Assembly: GCF_014203125.1 (NCBI RefSeq)
Contig: NZ_JACHIH010000009.1
Span: forward strand, 62,001-126,000
Direction: 5' to 3'
DNA: 64,000 nucleotides
Origin: Rhodopseudomonas rhenobacensis
GTDB taxonomy: Bacteria > Pseudomonadota > Alphaproteobacteria > Rhizobiales > Xanthobacteraceae
Part shown: piece by piece, positions 37,742-46,178 of the stretch
Position numbering within the stretch: the stretch's first letter is position 1
How the letters are laid out: every line of letters begins with the position of its first letter
Translations under genes and position numbers: made by a program
Notes under the pieces: model-generated
Database searches by the model: none
Told to the model about the DNA's origin: nothing
The model's input: the letters and a program-made list of their open reading frames with translations, nothing else

Positions 37742-38518
37742 ATGGCTGACACGGTCGGTCGGTTGCCCGAGCAGACGCGACGGGCCGCGCGCAATGGCTC
37801 CGGCGCGCTGGCGGTGCTGCTGTTGGCGCTGGCACCGCAGTTGGTGCACGTGCTGTGGGCGGCGGTCAGCCCGCTGTATCGCGTTCCGATCGGCAACCCG
37901 GCGCAGATCGCCGTCGACTACGCCACGGCGCTCGGCACCGCGCTGCCGGCCTGGCTGGGCGCGACGTTCGGAACCGTGCCAAGCCCGCCGCTACCCTCAG
38001 CCGTGCTGCTGGCGCTGATCTACTGCTATCCGCTGATCGCGCTGGCGCTGCTGACGCTGATGGTGCGGCCGCGCGGGCCGCAGGATTACTACGGCGGCAT
38101 CGTGCTGATCGCGATCGCCGGCCTGGCGCTGTGGGCGTCCAGCGATCTCGAGGGCATGCAGGGATTTTCCGTCGGCGCCGGCACGGTGCCGCGGCTGTGC
38201 GGCGTGCTGCTGATGGGGCTCGGCGCGGGGATCGTCGCGGTCGGACTGTTCAGCGAAGGCCCGGCGCTGGCGCGCTATGCCTGGCGCGGGCCGCTGTTCG
38301 TGTCGCTCGCCATCCTCGGCTTCGCTTTGGCGATCCGGCCGCTCGGCCTGGTGATCTCGGCCTTCGCCAGTTTCATGGTGGCGGCGCTCGGCACGCCCGA
38401 GACGCGCTGGCGCGAAACCACCGTGGTGGGGATCGCCCTCACGGCAGGCTGCAGCCTGTTGTTTCCCTATGCGCTGGGCTTGCCGCTGCCGCTGCTGCCG
38501 CGTTTCCTGCTGCCGTGA
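37742..38518 (+). CDS. tctB: Tripartite tricarboxylate transporter small subunit, TctB-like
   Basis: 258 residues. The second half is the TctB domain: GGIVLIAIAGLALWASSDL, VGAGTVPRLCGVLLMGLGAGIVAVGLF, then two more membrane segments. The first 110 residues add a membrane segment (LAVLLLALAPQLVHVLW), a periplasmic loop and another segment, so the protein is longer than usual TctB (about 150). It is the first gene of tctB-tctA-tctC. Together these import a carboxylate using the ion gradient, with TctC as the binding protein. The substrate is unknown. Confidence 0.85.
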   Translation: MADTVGRLPEQTRRAARNGSGALAVLLLALAPQLVHVLWAAVSPLYRVPIGNPAQIAVDYATALGTALPAWLGATFGTVPSPPLPSAVLLALIYCYPLIALALLTLMVRPRGPQDYYGGIVLIAIAGLALWASSDLEGMQGFSVGAGTVPRLCGVLLMGLGAGIVAVGLFSEGPALARYAWRGPLFVSLAILGFALAIRPLGLVISAFASFMVAALGTPETRWRETTVVGIALTAGCSLLFPYALGLPLPLLPRFLLP

Positions 38519-38525
38519 GGGCCGG

Positions 38526-40043
38526 ATGGTCGAGCTGTTTTCCAATCTCGCGCTGGGCTTCCAGGTCGCTCTGTCGCCGATCAATCTGCTGCTGTGCCTG
38601 ATCGGCGCGCTGGTCGGCACGCTGGTCGGCGTGCTGCCGGGGGTCGGCACCGTGGCGACCGTGGCGATGCTGCTGCCGATCACCTTCGGGCTGCCGCCGG
38701 TCGGCGCACTGATCATGCTCGCCGGCATCTATTACGGCGCACAGTATGGCGGCTCCACCACCTCGATCCTGATCAACATTCCGGGCGAAGCGACCTCGGT
38801 AGTGACCACGCTGGATGGCTTCCAGATGGCCAAACAGGGCCGCGCCGGTCCGGCACTGGCGATCGCGGCGATTGGTTCGTTCTTCGCCGGCTGCGTCGCC
38901 ACGGTGCTGATCGCAATGCTGGGCGCGCCGCTGACCCAGCTGGCGCAAAAATTCGGTCCGGCAGAATATTTCTCGCTGATGGTGCTGGGACTGATCTTCG
39001 CGGTGGTGCTCGCCAAGGGCTCGCTGTTGAAGGCGATCGCGATGATCGTGATGGGCTTGCTGTTGTCGATGGTCGGCTCCGACGTCATCACCGGCGCCTC
39101 GCGGATGGCGTTCGACATTCCGGAACTCGCCGACGGGCTCGGCTTCGCGACGGTGGCGATGGGGGTGTTCGGCTTTGCCGAGATCATTCGCAACCTCGAC
39201 GCCGGCGCCGACATCGACCGCGAACTGGTGCAGCAGAAGATCACCGGACTAATGCCGACCAAACAGGATCTGATCGAGTCCGCGCCGGCGATTTTGCGCG
39301 GCACGATGCTGGGCTCGATCCTCGGCATTCTGCCGGGCGGCGGCGCGGTGATCGCCTCGTTCGCGGCGTATACCTTTGAAAAGAAGATCGCGCGGGATCC
39401 GTCGCGGTTCGGCCGCGGCGCCATCGAAGGCGTTGCCGCGCCGGAAAGCGCCAACAATGCCGCCGCGCAGACCTCGTTCATCCCGCTGTTGACGCTGGGC
39501 ATTCCGCCCAACGCCGTGATGGCGCTGATGGTCGGCGCGATGACGCTGCACGGCATCGTGCCGGGGCCGCAGGTGATGCAGAAGCAGCCGGAATTAGTCT
39601 GGGGCATGATCGCCTCGATGTGGATCGGCAATCTGATGTTGCTGGTAATCAACCTGCCGCTGGTCGGCATCTGGGTGCGGCTGTTGCGGGTGCCGTATCG
39701 GCTGATGTTCCCGGCGATCGTGATCTTCTGCGCGATCGGGATCTATTCGATCAACAACTCGCCGCTCGACGTGGTCCTGGCCGGCGCGTTCGGTCTGCTC
39801 GGCTACTGGCTGATCAAGCATGATTTCGAGCCGGCGCCGCTGTTGCTCGGCATGGTGCTGGGGCCGCTGATGGAGGAGAATCTGCGCCGCGCGCTGCTGA
39901 TCTCCCGCGGCGATGCCTCGGTGTTCTTCACCCGTCCATTGTCGGCGGGCTTGATGGCCGCAGCCGCTCTGCTGCTGGTGCTGGCGGTATTGCCCTCGCT
40001 GCGGAAAAAGCGCCGCGAAGTCTTCGGGGAATCCGAGAATTGA
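38526..40043 (+). CDS. tctA: Tripartite tricarboxylate transporter large subunit TctA
   Basis: 505 residues and about twelve membrane segments. Family motifs include GTLVGVLPGVGTVATVAMLLP, YYGAQYGGSTTSILINIPGE and GILPGGGAVIASF, matching TctA in order. It starts 8 bases after tctB (GTGAGGGCCGGATG), so the two are probably translated together. The protein forms the channel for a carboxylate and sodium or proton. It is followed by tctC after 100 bases. Confidence 0.92.
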   Translation: MVELFSNLALGFQVALSPINLLLCLIGALVGTLVGVLPGVGTVATVAMLLPITFGLPPVGALIMLAGIYYGAQYGGSTTSILINIPGEATSVVTTLDGFQMAKQGRAGPALAIAAIGSFFAGCVATVLIAMLGAPLTQLAQKFGPAEYFSLMVLGLIFAVVLAKGSLLKAIAMIVMGLLLSMVGSDVITGASRMAFDIPELADGLGFATVAMGVFGFAEIIRNLDAGADIDRELVQQKITGLMPTKQDLIESAPAILRGTMLGSILGILPGGGAVIASFAAYTFEKKIARDPSRFGRGAIEGVAAPESANNAAAQTSFIPLLTLGIPPNAVMALMVGAMTLHGIVPGPQVMQKQPELVWGMIASMWIGNLMLLVINLPLVGIWVRLLRVPYRLMFPAIVIFCAIGIYSINNSPLDVVLAGAFGLLGYWLIKHDFEPAPLLLGMVLGPLMEENLRRALLISRGDASVFFTRPLSAGLMAAAALLLVLAVLPSLRKKRREVFGESEN

Positions 40044-40143
40044 GCGGGACCTGGCTGCGACCTCGACGTACTTGACGCGGCAAGATGATGCTGAGCAAGT
40101 AGTCGCTTTCCTGATTTGGTGCCGGTCTCCCGGGGAGACGCAA

Positions 40144-41127
40144 ATGAATTTCCTGCATCGCTTGCTGGCGGTCACCCACCTGGCGTTTATTGGTATTTTG
40201 GTACTTCTTGCTTATCCCGCTGCAGCCGACGAGTATCCGTCGCGCCCGATCACCGTGATTGTTCCGTTCGCCGCAGGCGGCCCGACCGACGTGGTCGCCC
40301 GTATCGTCACCGCCTCGATGGCGCAGACGCTCGGCCAGAAGATGCTGATCGAAAACATCGTCGGCGCCGGCGGCACCACCGCCGCGACGCGTGCGGCGCG
40401 CGCCGCCAATGACGGCTACACGCTGATCGTCGGCCATATGGGAACCCACGCCGCAGCGGTGCCGCTGTATTCGCGACTGCCCTATGATCCGCAGACCGAC
40501 TTCGCGCCGATCAGTCCGCTCGCCGGCACCCCGATCATGATTCTGGCGCGCAAGGACTTCCCCGCCAAGGACCTGCAGGAATTCATCGCCTACGTGAAGG
40601 CCAACACCGAGAAGCTGAACGCCGCGCATGCCGGGGTCGGCTCGGTGTCGCATGCCTCGGGCGAGTTGCTGAACTCGGTGCTGGGGATCCGGCCGACCGG
40701 CGTTCCGTTCAACGGCACCGGCCCGGCAATGGACGCGCTGGTCAGCGGCCAGGTCGATTACATGTGCGACCAGATCGTCAACGCGGTGCCGCCGGTCAGG
40801 AGCGGCACCATCAAGGCCTATGCGGTCGCCACGCCGGCGCGCAACGCCGCGCTGCCGCAGGTTCCGACCACCACCGAGGCCGGGCTGCCGTCATTCCAGG
40901 TTCAGGCCTGGAACGGCATCTTCGCGCCGAAGGGAACCCCGCCCGCGGTGATCGCCACCCTCAATGCGGCGGCGGCGAAGGCGTTGGGTGACGAGGCGGT
41001 GCGCAACCGGCTGCTCGACCTCGGCAGCGTGATCCCGCCGCCCGCCGAGCGCACGCCGGAGGCGCTGGCCACCCTGGTCAAGAGCGAGATCGCACGATGG
41101 ACCCCGGTGCTGACGCAGCTGCATTGA
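40144..41127 (+). CDS. tctC: Tripartite tricarboxylate transporter binding protein (Bug family)
   Basis: 327 residues. A signal peptide (LAFIGILVLLAYPAAADE) precedes a Bug-type binding fold: YPSRPITVIVPFAAGGPTDVVARI is the family's opening segment. The Asp in the segment NGYTLIVGHMGTHA-type sequence (here NDGYTLIVG) and GVGSVSHASGELL line the ligand site. The protein binds its carboxylate in the periplasm and hands it to TctAB. ATG 40144 has GGGGAG 8 bases upstream. The order B-A-C differs from the usual C-B-A. Confidence 0.9.
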   Translation: MNFLHRLLAVTHLAFIGILVLLAYPAAADEYPSRPITVIVPFAAGGPTDVVARIVTASMAQTLGQKMLIENIVGAGGTTAATRAARAANDGYTLIVGHMGTHAAAVPLYSRLPYDPQTDFAPISPLAGTPIMILARKDFPAKDLQEFIAYVKANTEKLNAAHAGVGSVSHASGELLNSVLGIRPTGVPFNGTGPAMDALVSGQVDYMCDQIVNAVPPVRSGTIKAYAVATPARNAALPQVPTTTEAGLPSFQVQAWNGIFAPKGTPPAVIATLNAAAAKALGDEAVRNRLLDLGSVIPPPAERTPEALATLVKSEIARWTPVLTQLH

Positions 41128-41312
41128 CCGGGCCGCAAGGTCAGCGGGGGACGACGCCGATTCCCGGCTTGTTTCGGACGCCGCGATAGGCATCTTGGGG
41201 GGAGGCGTCCGCCCCGACTCGCCGCAGCCGTCGCTGCGTGAGAGCAGGGCGGCGCCCTGAGCGTCCGGAACCCGTTTTCCGGGCACGGTCCGCAGCACCA
41301 GCCAAGCCTGAC

Positions 41313-42107
41313 ATGAACCAGTATCACCAACTGCTCCAACGGATTCTCGACGACGGCGCCGAGAAACACGACCGCACCGGAACCGGCACGCGGTCGGTGT
41401 TCGGCCATCAGATGCGGTTTGCGCTCGACGCCGGGTTTCCGATGCTGACCACCAAGCGGCTGCCGCTAAAGGCGATCGTGCATGAGTTGCTGTGGTTCCT
41501 CAAAGGCGACACCAACATCAAATATCTCAAGGACCACGGCGTCTCGATCTGGGACGAATGGGCCGACGAGAACGGCGACCTCGGGCCGGTGTACGGCTCG
41601 CAGTGGCGCTCCTGGCCGACCGCCGATGGCGGATCGATCGACCAGATCGCCAATGTCGTCGAGATGATCAAGCGCAATCCGGATTCCCGGCGGCTGATCG
41701 TCACCGCGTGGAATCCGGCCGAGATCGACCGCATGGCGCTGCCGCCGTGCCACTGCCTGTTCCAGTTCTACGTCGCGAACGGCCGGCTGTCGTGCCAGCT
41801 CTATCAGCGCTCGGCCGACGTGTTTCTCGGCGTGCCGTTCAACATCGCCTCCTACGCGCTGCTGACCATGATGGTGGCGCAGGTCACCGGGCTGAAATCC
41901 GGCGAGTTCATCCACACGCTCGGCGACGCGCATCTGTATTCCAACCATCTCGACCAGGCCCGGCTGCAACTCACCCGCGCGCCGCGCGATCTGCCGGTGA
42001 TGACGATCAACCCGGACGTGCAGGACATCTTCGGCTTCCGTTTCGAGGATTTCTCGCTGCACAACTACGACCCGCATCCGCATATCAAGGCAGCGGTGGC
42101 GGTTTAG
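41313..42107 (+). CDS. thyA: Thymidylate synthase
   Basis: 264 residues, the same as E. coli ThyA. It methylates dUMP to dTMP with methylene-tetrahydrofolate. The catalytic Cys lies in [14 protein letters not shown], with an Arg pair (DSRRLIV) for phosphate binding and the nucleotide segment [32 protein letters not shown] and the C-terminal IKAAVAV are typical. ATG 41313 opens homology. It makes dihydrofolate, which folA reduces. folA lies 790 bases downstream, separated only by the HEPN pair. Confidence 0.96.
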   Translation: MNQYHQLLQRILDDGAEKHDRTGTGTRSVFGHQMRFALDAGFPMLTTKRLPLKAIVHELLWFLKGDTNIKYLKDHGVSIWDEWADENGDLGPVYGSQWRSWPTADGGSIDQIANVVEMIKRNPDSRRLIVTAWNPAEIDRMALPPCHCLFQFYVANGRLSCQLYQRSADVFLGVPFNIASYALLTMMVAQVTGLKSGEFIHTLGDAHLYSNHLDQARLQLTRAPRDLPVMTINPDVQDIFGFRFEDFSLHNYDPHPHIKAAVAV

Positions 42108-42109
42108 CC

Positions 42110-42529
42110 ATGACGTTTCTGTCCCGGGGCTCTCTGCAAAAAGCCGCGAAAGCAAAGATTGACGATGCCCGGTTGCTGTTTGAGAACGGGCGTTTCTCAA
42201 ACGCCTACTATCTATATGGTTACGGAGTAGAATTGGGTTTGAAGGCTTGCATCGCGCGCCAGATCATCGCCGAAACGGTGCCGGATCCGAGCGTGCTCAA
42301 GGGCTTTCTCGACCACAATTTTACAAGGCTGGTGGGACTGTCAGGTCTGGCCGAGCCTTTGAGACTGAGACGGCAAGACCCAGAATTCGACAGCCGGTGG
42401 TCGATCGTAACCGAGTGGTCAGTCGAATCGAGATACGATATGATTGATGCAATAACTGCCACCGCCATGCAGGATGCGATCGAGAGTCCAGACCACGGAG
42501 TATTTCTATGGCTGCATCAGTATTGGTAG
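42110..42529 (+). CDS. HEPN-domain-like protein
   Basis: 139 residues. The region KAAKAKIDDARLLFENGRFSNAYYLYGYGVELGLKACIARQI has the helix pattern of HEPN domains (small all-alpha RNA-related domains found in toxins and defence proteins). The RNase motif R-x4-6-H is not present, so a catalytic role is doubtful. It starts 2 bases after the thyA stop and overlaps the next gene by 22 bases. Its GC is about 55% on a counted line, against 67% in folA. Not identified further; transfer into the site is likely. Confidence 0.55.
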   Translation: MTFLSRGSLQKAAKAKIDDARLLFENGRFSNAYYLYGYGVELGLKACIARQIIAETVPDPSVLKGFLDHNFTRLVGLSGLAEPLRLRRQDPEFDSRWSIVTEWSVESRYDMIDAITATAMQDAIESPDHGVFLWLHQYW

Positions 42530-42894
42530 AAGCAGACGTCGAAATGGGGCGTGAACTCCTCAAGATTCTGGATGCGGCCAATTTTCCGGTCACCGGAGCG
42601 GCATGGGTCTATTATGCCGATGCTGGTGAATGGCGGTTGCTCATTCGAACTCCGAAAGCTGAAAGGGATCTTCTTGGCGCATTGCGCGAAGTCGCGGGCG
42701 CTATGGATGCCGTCGGGGATCTGAGAGGTCGCATCGACTTGACGCGTATCAAGTTGGTTCCGCCGAAGGATAGAACGCTTGCAGCAATGAGCAGTGTCGT
42801 GAGGGTGGAAGGTATCTCGAGCGTTCGTTTCAGTCGCAACATGATAAACGGCATACTTATCGACGACGCGTTGATTTATCGTTTGGCAGCCTGA
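42508..42894 (+). CDS. Unknown partner of the HEPN protein
   Basis: 128 residues; I recognise no family. It reads as a small alpha/beta protein: SVLVEADVEMGRELLKILD, AAWVYYADAGEWRLLIRTPKAERD, IDLTRIKLVPPKD, and a conserved-looking end SSVRFSRNMINGILIDDALIYRL. No membrane segment, signal or nucleotide motif is seen. It is not an MNT nucleotidyltransferase. It overlaps the HEPN gene by 22 bases and ends 2 bases before folA. Tight overlap suggests the two products act together, as in toxin-antitoxin pairs; this is inference. Confidence 0.5.
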   Translation: MAASVLVEADVEMGRELLKILDAANFPVTGAAWVYYADAGEWRLLIRTPKAERDLLGALREVAGAMDAVGDLRGRIDLTRIKLVPPKDRTLAAMSSVVRVEGISSVRFSRNMINGILIDDALIYRLAA

Positions 42895-42896
42895 CG

Positions 42897-43427
42897 TTGC
42901 AGGAACGTTCGCAGATCCAAATCGTCCTGATCGTCGCGGTGGCCGACAACGGCGTGATCGGCGCCGGCGGCGGCTTGCCGTGGCGGCTGAAATCCGACCT
43001 GCGCCGCTTCAAGCAATTGACGCTCGGCAAGCCGATCGTGATGGGCCGCAAGACGTTTGCCTCGATCGGCAAGCCGCTGCCCGGCCGCACCAACATCGTG
43101 GTGACGCGGGACGCCGGACTGACCTTACCCGGCGCGGTCGTGACAACGTCGATTGACACCGCGGAAGCGATCGCGCGCGGCGATGCGCTGCGGCGTTTTG
43201 CCACCGAGATCGCGGTGATCGGCGGCGCCGAAATCTACGCGCAATGGCTGCCGCTCGCCGACCGTATCGAATTGACCGCGGTTCACGCATCCCCTCAGGG
43301 CGACGCGCATTTTCCGCCGCTCGACGCTGCAACCTGGGAAGAAGTCGCTCGGACCCGCAACGCCGCGGCGGCCGACGACAGCGCGGAGTTTTCCTATGTG
43401 ACGTATCGCCGCCGAACGTTGCGTTAA
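42897..43427 (+). CDS. folA: Dihydrofolate reductase
   Basis: 176 residues; reduces dihydrofolate to tetrahydrofolate with NADPH. Family marks: IVAVADNGVIGAGGGLPWRLKSDLRRFK (with the LPW loop), PIVMGRKTFASIGKPLPGRTNIVVTR, and IGGAEIYAQWLPLADRIELT. The start is TTG 42897, two bases after the previous stop; no better start fits the N-terminal homology. It completes the thymidylate cycle begun by thyA. Confidence 0.94.
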   Translation: MQERSQIQIVLIVAVADNGVIGAGGGLPWRLKSDLRRFKQLTLGKPIVMGRKTFASIGKPLPGRTNIVVTRDAGLTLPGAVVTTSIDTAEAIARGDALRRFATEIAVIGGAEIYAQWLPLADRIELTAVHASPQGDAHFPPLDAATWEEVARTRNAAAADDSAEFSYVTYRRRTLR

Positions 43428-43495
43428 CCGCGCGAAATGGCGATTACATTGACAATTACGGGTTCGAGCTTAGCTGCTGACGGCGAGAACCTGCG

Positions 43496-43524
43496 TTGTA
43501 AGGGCGGTGGCCGTCCCCTATAAG
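43496..43524 (+). promoter_or_regulatory. Promoter of hflKC
   Basis: TTGTAA 43496-43501, 17-base spacer, TATAAG 43519-43524, ending 61 bases before the hflK start. The -10 element sits in CCCCTATAAG, which also resembles heat-shock (sigma32) -10 elements. A heat-shock role would fit the quality-control function of HflKC. Confidence 0.45.
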
Positions 43525-43585
43525 GCCGAGCAGATGTTGCAAGCCGGGTCCTCGCGACGCTGGACCCGTGCGGAGGAGACTGTTG

Positions 43586-44737
43586 ATGCCATGGAAGAAT
43601 CAAGGCGGCGGCCCCTGGGGTTCGGGGCCGAAGGGACCGTGGGGCAATGGCCCGCAATCGGCGGGACCGCGGCCGCCGGATCTTGAAGATCTGCTGCGGC
43701 GCGGTCAGGACCGGCTGCAGCAAATGCTTCCCGGCGGGCATCTCAGCAGCATGGGCATCGCGCTGGTTCTGGTCGCCGCCTTGGCGATCTGGGGGCTGTC
43801 GGGTTTCTTCCGCGTGCAGTCCGAAGAGCTCGGCGTGGTGCTGCGGTTCGGCAAGCACGTCCGCACCGTGCAGCCCGGCCTGAACTATCACCTGCCGTAT
43901 CCGATCGAGACCGTGTTGCTGCCGAAAGCGCTGCGCGTCTCCACCATCAGCATCGGCATGACGGTGGTCAACGATACGACACGGCGCGGCGCAACCATGC
44001 GCGACGTTCCGGAAGAGAGCCTGATGCTGACCGGCGACGAAAACATCGTCGACGTCGACTTCACCGTGTTGTGGCGGATCAAGCCCGACGGTGTCGGCAA
44101 CTACCTGTTCAACATCCAGAACCCGGAGGGCACCGTGAAGGCGGTGGCCGAAAGCGCGATGCGTGAAGTGGTCGGCCGCGCCAGCATTCAGCCGATCCTG
44201 ACCGGCGCGCGCACCACCACCGAAGCCAGCGTGCAGGAGCTCATGCAGAAGACGCTGGACGGCTACGGCGCCGGCGTTCTGGTGCAGCAGGTGCAGATGC
44301 AGAAGGTCGATCCGCCGTCGCAGGTGATCGACGCGTTCCGCGACGTGCAGGCGGCCCGCGCCGACCTCGAGCGGTTGCAGAACGAAGCCCAGACCTACGC
44401 CAACCGCGTGCTGCCGGATGCGCGCGGTCGCGCCTCGCAGATCCTGCAGGTCGCCGAGGGTTACAAGGAGCAGGCGGTCGCCGAGGCCAAGGGCCAGAGC
44501 GCGCGCTTTCTCAAGGTCTATGACGAGTACAGGAAGGCGCCCGACGTGACCCGGCAACGCATCTATCTGGAAACCATGGAGCGCGTGCTCGGCGGCGCCG
44601 ACAAGCTGGTCTATGACGGCGGCGGCGCGGGATCGCAGGGGATCGTGCCGTATCTGCCGCTGAGCGAGCTGTCGTCGCGGCGTCCGCCCGCCGCTACGCC
44701 CGGCCAGCCGCAACAGCAGAGCGGGAGCACCCGATGA
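43586..44737 (+). CDS. hflK: FtsH protease regulator HflK
   Basis: 383 residues; a membrane SPFH/prohibitin-domain protein that with HflC surrounds FtsH and limits its access to membrane substrates. A Gly/Pro-rich cytoplasmic lead is followed by a membrane segment (IALVLVAALAIWGLSGFF) and the periplasmic SPFH domain (LGVVLRFGKHVRTVQPGLNYHLP). A long helical region (AARADLERLQNEAQTYANRVLP) follows. The start ATG 43586 has GGAGGAG 9 bases upstream. It overlaps hflC by ATGA. Confidence 0.93.
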   Translation: MPWKNQGGGPWGSGPKGPWGNGPQSAGPRPPDLEDLLRRGQDRLQQMLPGGHLSSMGIALVLVAALAIWGLSGFFRVQSEELGVVLRFGKHVRTVQPGLNYHLPYPIETVLLPKALRVSTISIGMTVVNDTTRRGATMRDVPEESLMLTGDENIVDVDFTVLWRIKPDGVGNYLFNIQNPEGTVKAVAESAMREVVGRASIQPILTGARTTTEASVQELMQKTLDGYGAGVLVQQVQMQKVDPPSQVIDAFRDVQAARADLERLQNEAQTYANRVLPDARGRASQILQVAEGYKEQAVAEAKGQSARFLKVYDEYRKAPDVTRQRIYLETMERVLGGADKLVYDGGGAGSQGIVPYLPLSELSSRRPPAATPGQPQQQSGSTR

Positions 44738-45633
44738 AGACCGGAATTGCAGGAATCGTAGCGCTGGTGGTGCTGGTTGCCGCCATCGTCGTCGGCTACA
44801 GTTCGATCTTCACCGTGAGCCAGACCGAGCAGGTGCTGTTGGTACGCTTGGGCGAGCCGGTGCGGGTCGTCACCGAACCGGGGCTGAACTTCAAGGCGCC
44901 GTTCGTCGATACCGTGATCAGCATCGACAAGCGGATCCTCGATCTGGAAAATCCGTCGCAGGAAGTCATCGCCTCCGATCAGAAGCGGTTAGTGGTCGAT
45001 GCCTTCGCCCGCTATCGCATCAAGAACGCGCTGCGGTTCTATCAGAGCATCGGGTCGGTGCCGGCGGCCAACATCCAGCTGACGACGCTTTTGAACGCGG
45101 CGTTGCGCCGGGTGCTGGGCGAGGTCACCTTCATCGAGGTGGTGCGCGACCAGCGCGAAGCCCTGATGACCAAGATCCGCGATCAGCTCGACAGGGAAGC
45201 CGGCGGCTACGGCATTTCGGTGGTCGACGTCCGGATCCGCCGCGCCGACCTGCCGGAGCAGAACAGCCAGGCGGTGTATCAGCGGATGCAGACCGAGCGG
45301 CAGCGCGAAGCCGCCGAGTTCCGCGCCCAGGGCGGCCAGAAGGCGCAGGAGATCCGCTCCAAGGCCGACCGCGAAGCGACCGTGATCATCGCCGAAGCCA
45401 ACTCCACCGCCGAACAGGTGCGCGGCGAAGGCGACGGCGAGCGCAACCGGCTGTTCGCCGAGGCCTATGGCAAGGACGCCGACTTCTTCGCGTTCTATCG
45501 CTCGATGACCGCCTACGAGAACGGCTTGAAGAGCTCAGACACCCGATTCCTGCTGCGGCCGGATTCGGACTTCTTCAAGTTCTTCGGCAATTCCAGCGGC
45601 AAGCCGCCGGAAACCGCCGCGGCGAAGCCGTAG
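44734..45633 (+). CDS. hflC: FtsH protease regulator HflC
   Basis: 299 residues; partner of HflK. An N-terminal membrane segment (IAGIVALVVLVAAIVVGYSSIF) is followed by the SPFH domain (TEQVLLVRLGEPVRVVTEPGLNFKAPF). The conserved end SDFFKFF occurs near the C-terminus, as in HflC. The ATG overlaps the hflK stop, so the two are made in equal amounts. Its length matches the family (about 300-330). Confidence 0.94.
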   Translation: MKTGIAGIVALVVLVAAIVVGYSSIFTVSQTEQVLLVRLGEPVRVVTEPGLNFKAPFVDTVISIDKRILDLENPSQEVIASDQKRLVVDAFARYRIKNALRFYQSIGSVPAANIQLTTLLNAALRRVLGEVTFIEVVRDQREALMTKIRDQLDREAGGYGISVVDVRIRRADLPEQNSQAVYQRMQTERQREAAEFRAQGGQKAQEIRSKADREATVIIAEANSTAEQVRGEGDGERNRLFAEAYGKDADFFAFYRSMTAYENGLKSSDTRFLLRPDSDFFKFFGNSSGKPPETAAAKP

Positions 45634-45788
45634 CAGGCTGCTTGGAAGGGGAGGCAGGCCGGCGCCCGCCGGCTTTGCCTTCCCGTCCGCGCTCCTTTAC
45701 AGAAAGCGCGACGAGGGCGGCCTAGCACCGCCGGCTCGCCGGACGAGGCCGTCGGCAGCAGCGCCGACCGCGTGGAGGATTGAGCTCG

Positions 45789-45989
45789 ATGAGGTCTATT
45801 GCGTTCGGCGACTTCCTCATCGGCCTTGGGATTCTGTTCGTGCTGGAAGGCGTGCTGTTCGCAGCCAGCCCGTCCTGGATGCGCCGCGCCATGAAGAGCG
45901 CGATGGCGTCGTCGGATCAGCTGCTGCGCATCGCCGGCATCGGCTCGGCGATCGCCGGGTTGATCCTGATCTGGCTGGTGCGTCGCTAG
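45789..45989 (+). CDS. DUF2065 small membrane protein (YjeT-like)
   Basis: 66 residues with two membrane segments: DFLIGLGILFVLEGVLFAASP and LLRIAGIGSAIAGLILIWLVRR. The family is found next to hflKC in many proteobacteria (yjeT in E. coli), as here 155 bases after hflC. ATG 45789 is preceded by GGAGG. Function unknown; context suggests a minor part in the FtsH/HflKC system. Confidence 0.88.
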   Translation: MRSIAFGDFLIGLGILFVLEGVLFAASPSWMRRAMKSAMASSDQLLRIAGIGSAIAGLILIWLVRR

Positions 45990-46178
45990 AGAGAGTATAA
46001 AAATACCTGCTAGGCGCGACCCGATCCACGGCAACGTGAGCGCGAACCAGCGTTTTAGGCCGCAACCCGGCGGATCGATGGGGTATCCTGCGGCCTCTGC
46101 TTGCGCCGATCCAAGGATCCGGCACAGTGTTGCGGACATCCAATCACCTCCGCTCCCGATTCAGGAGACATCTCGACC

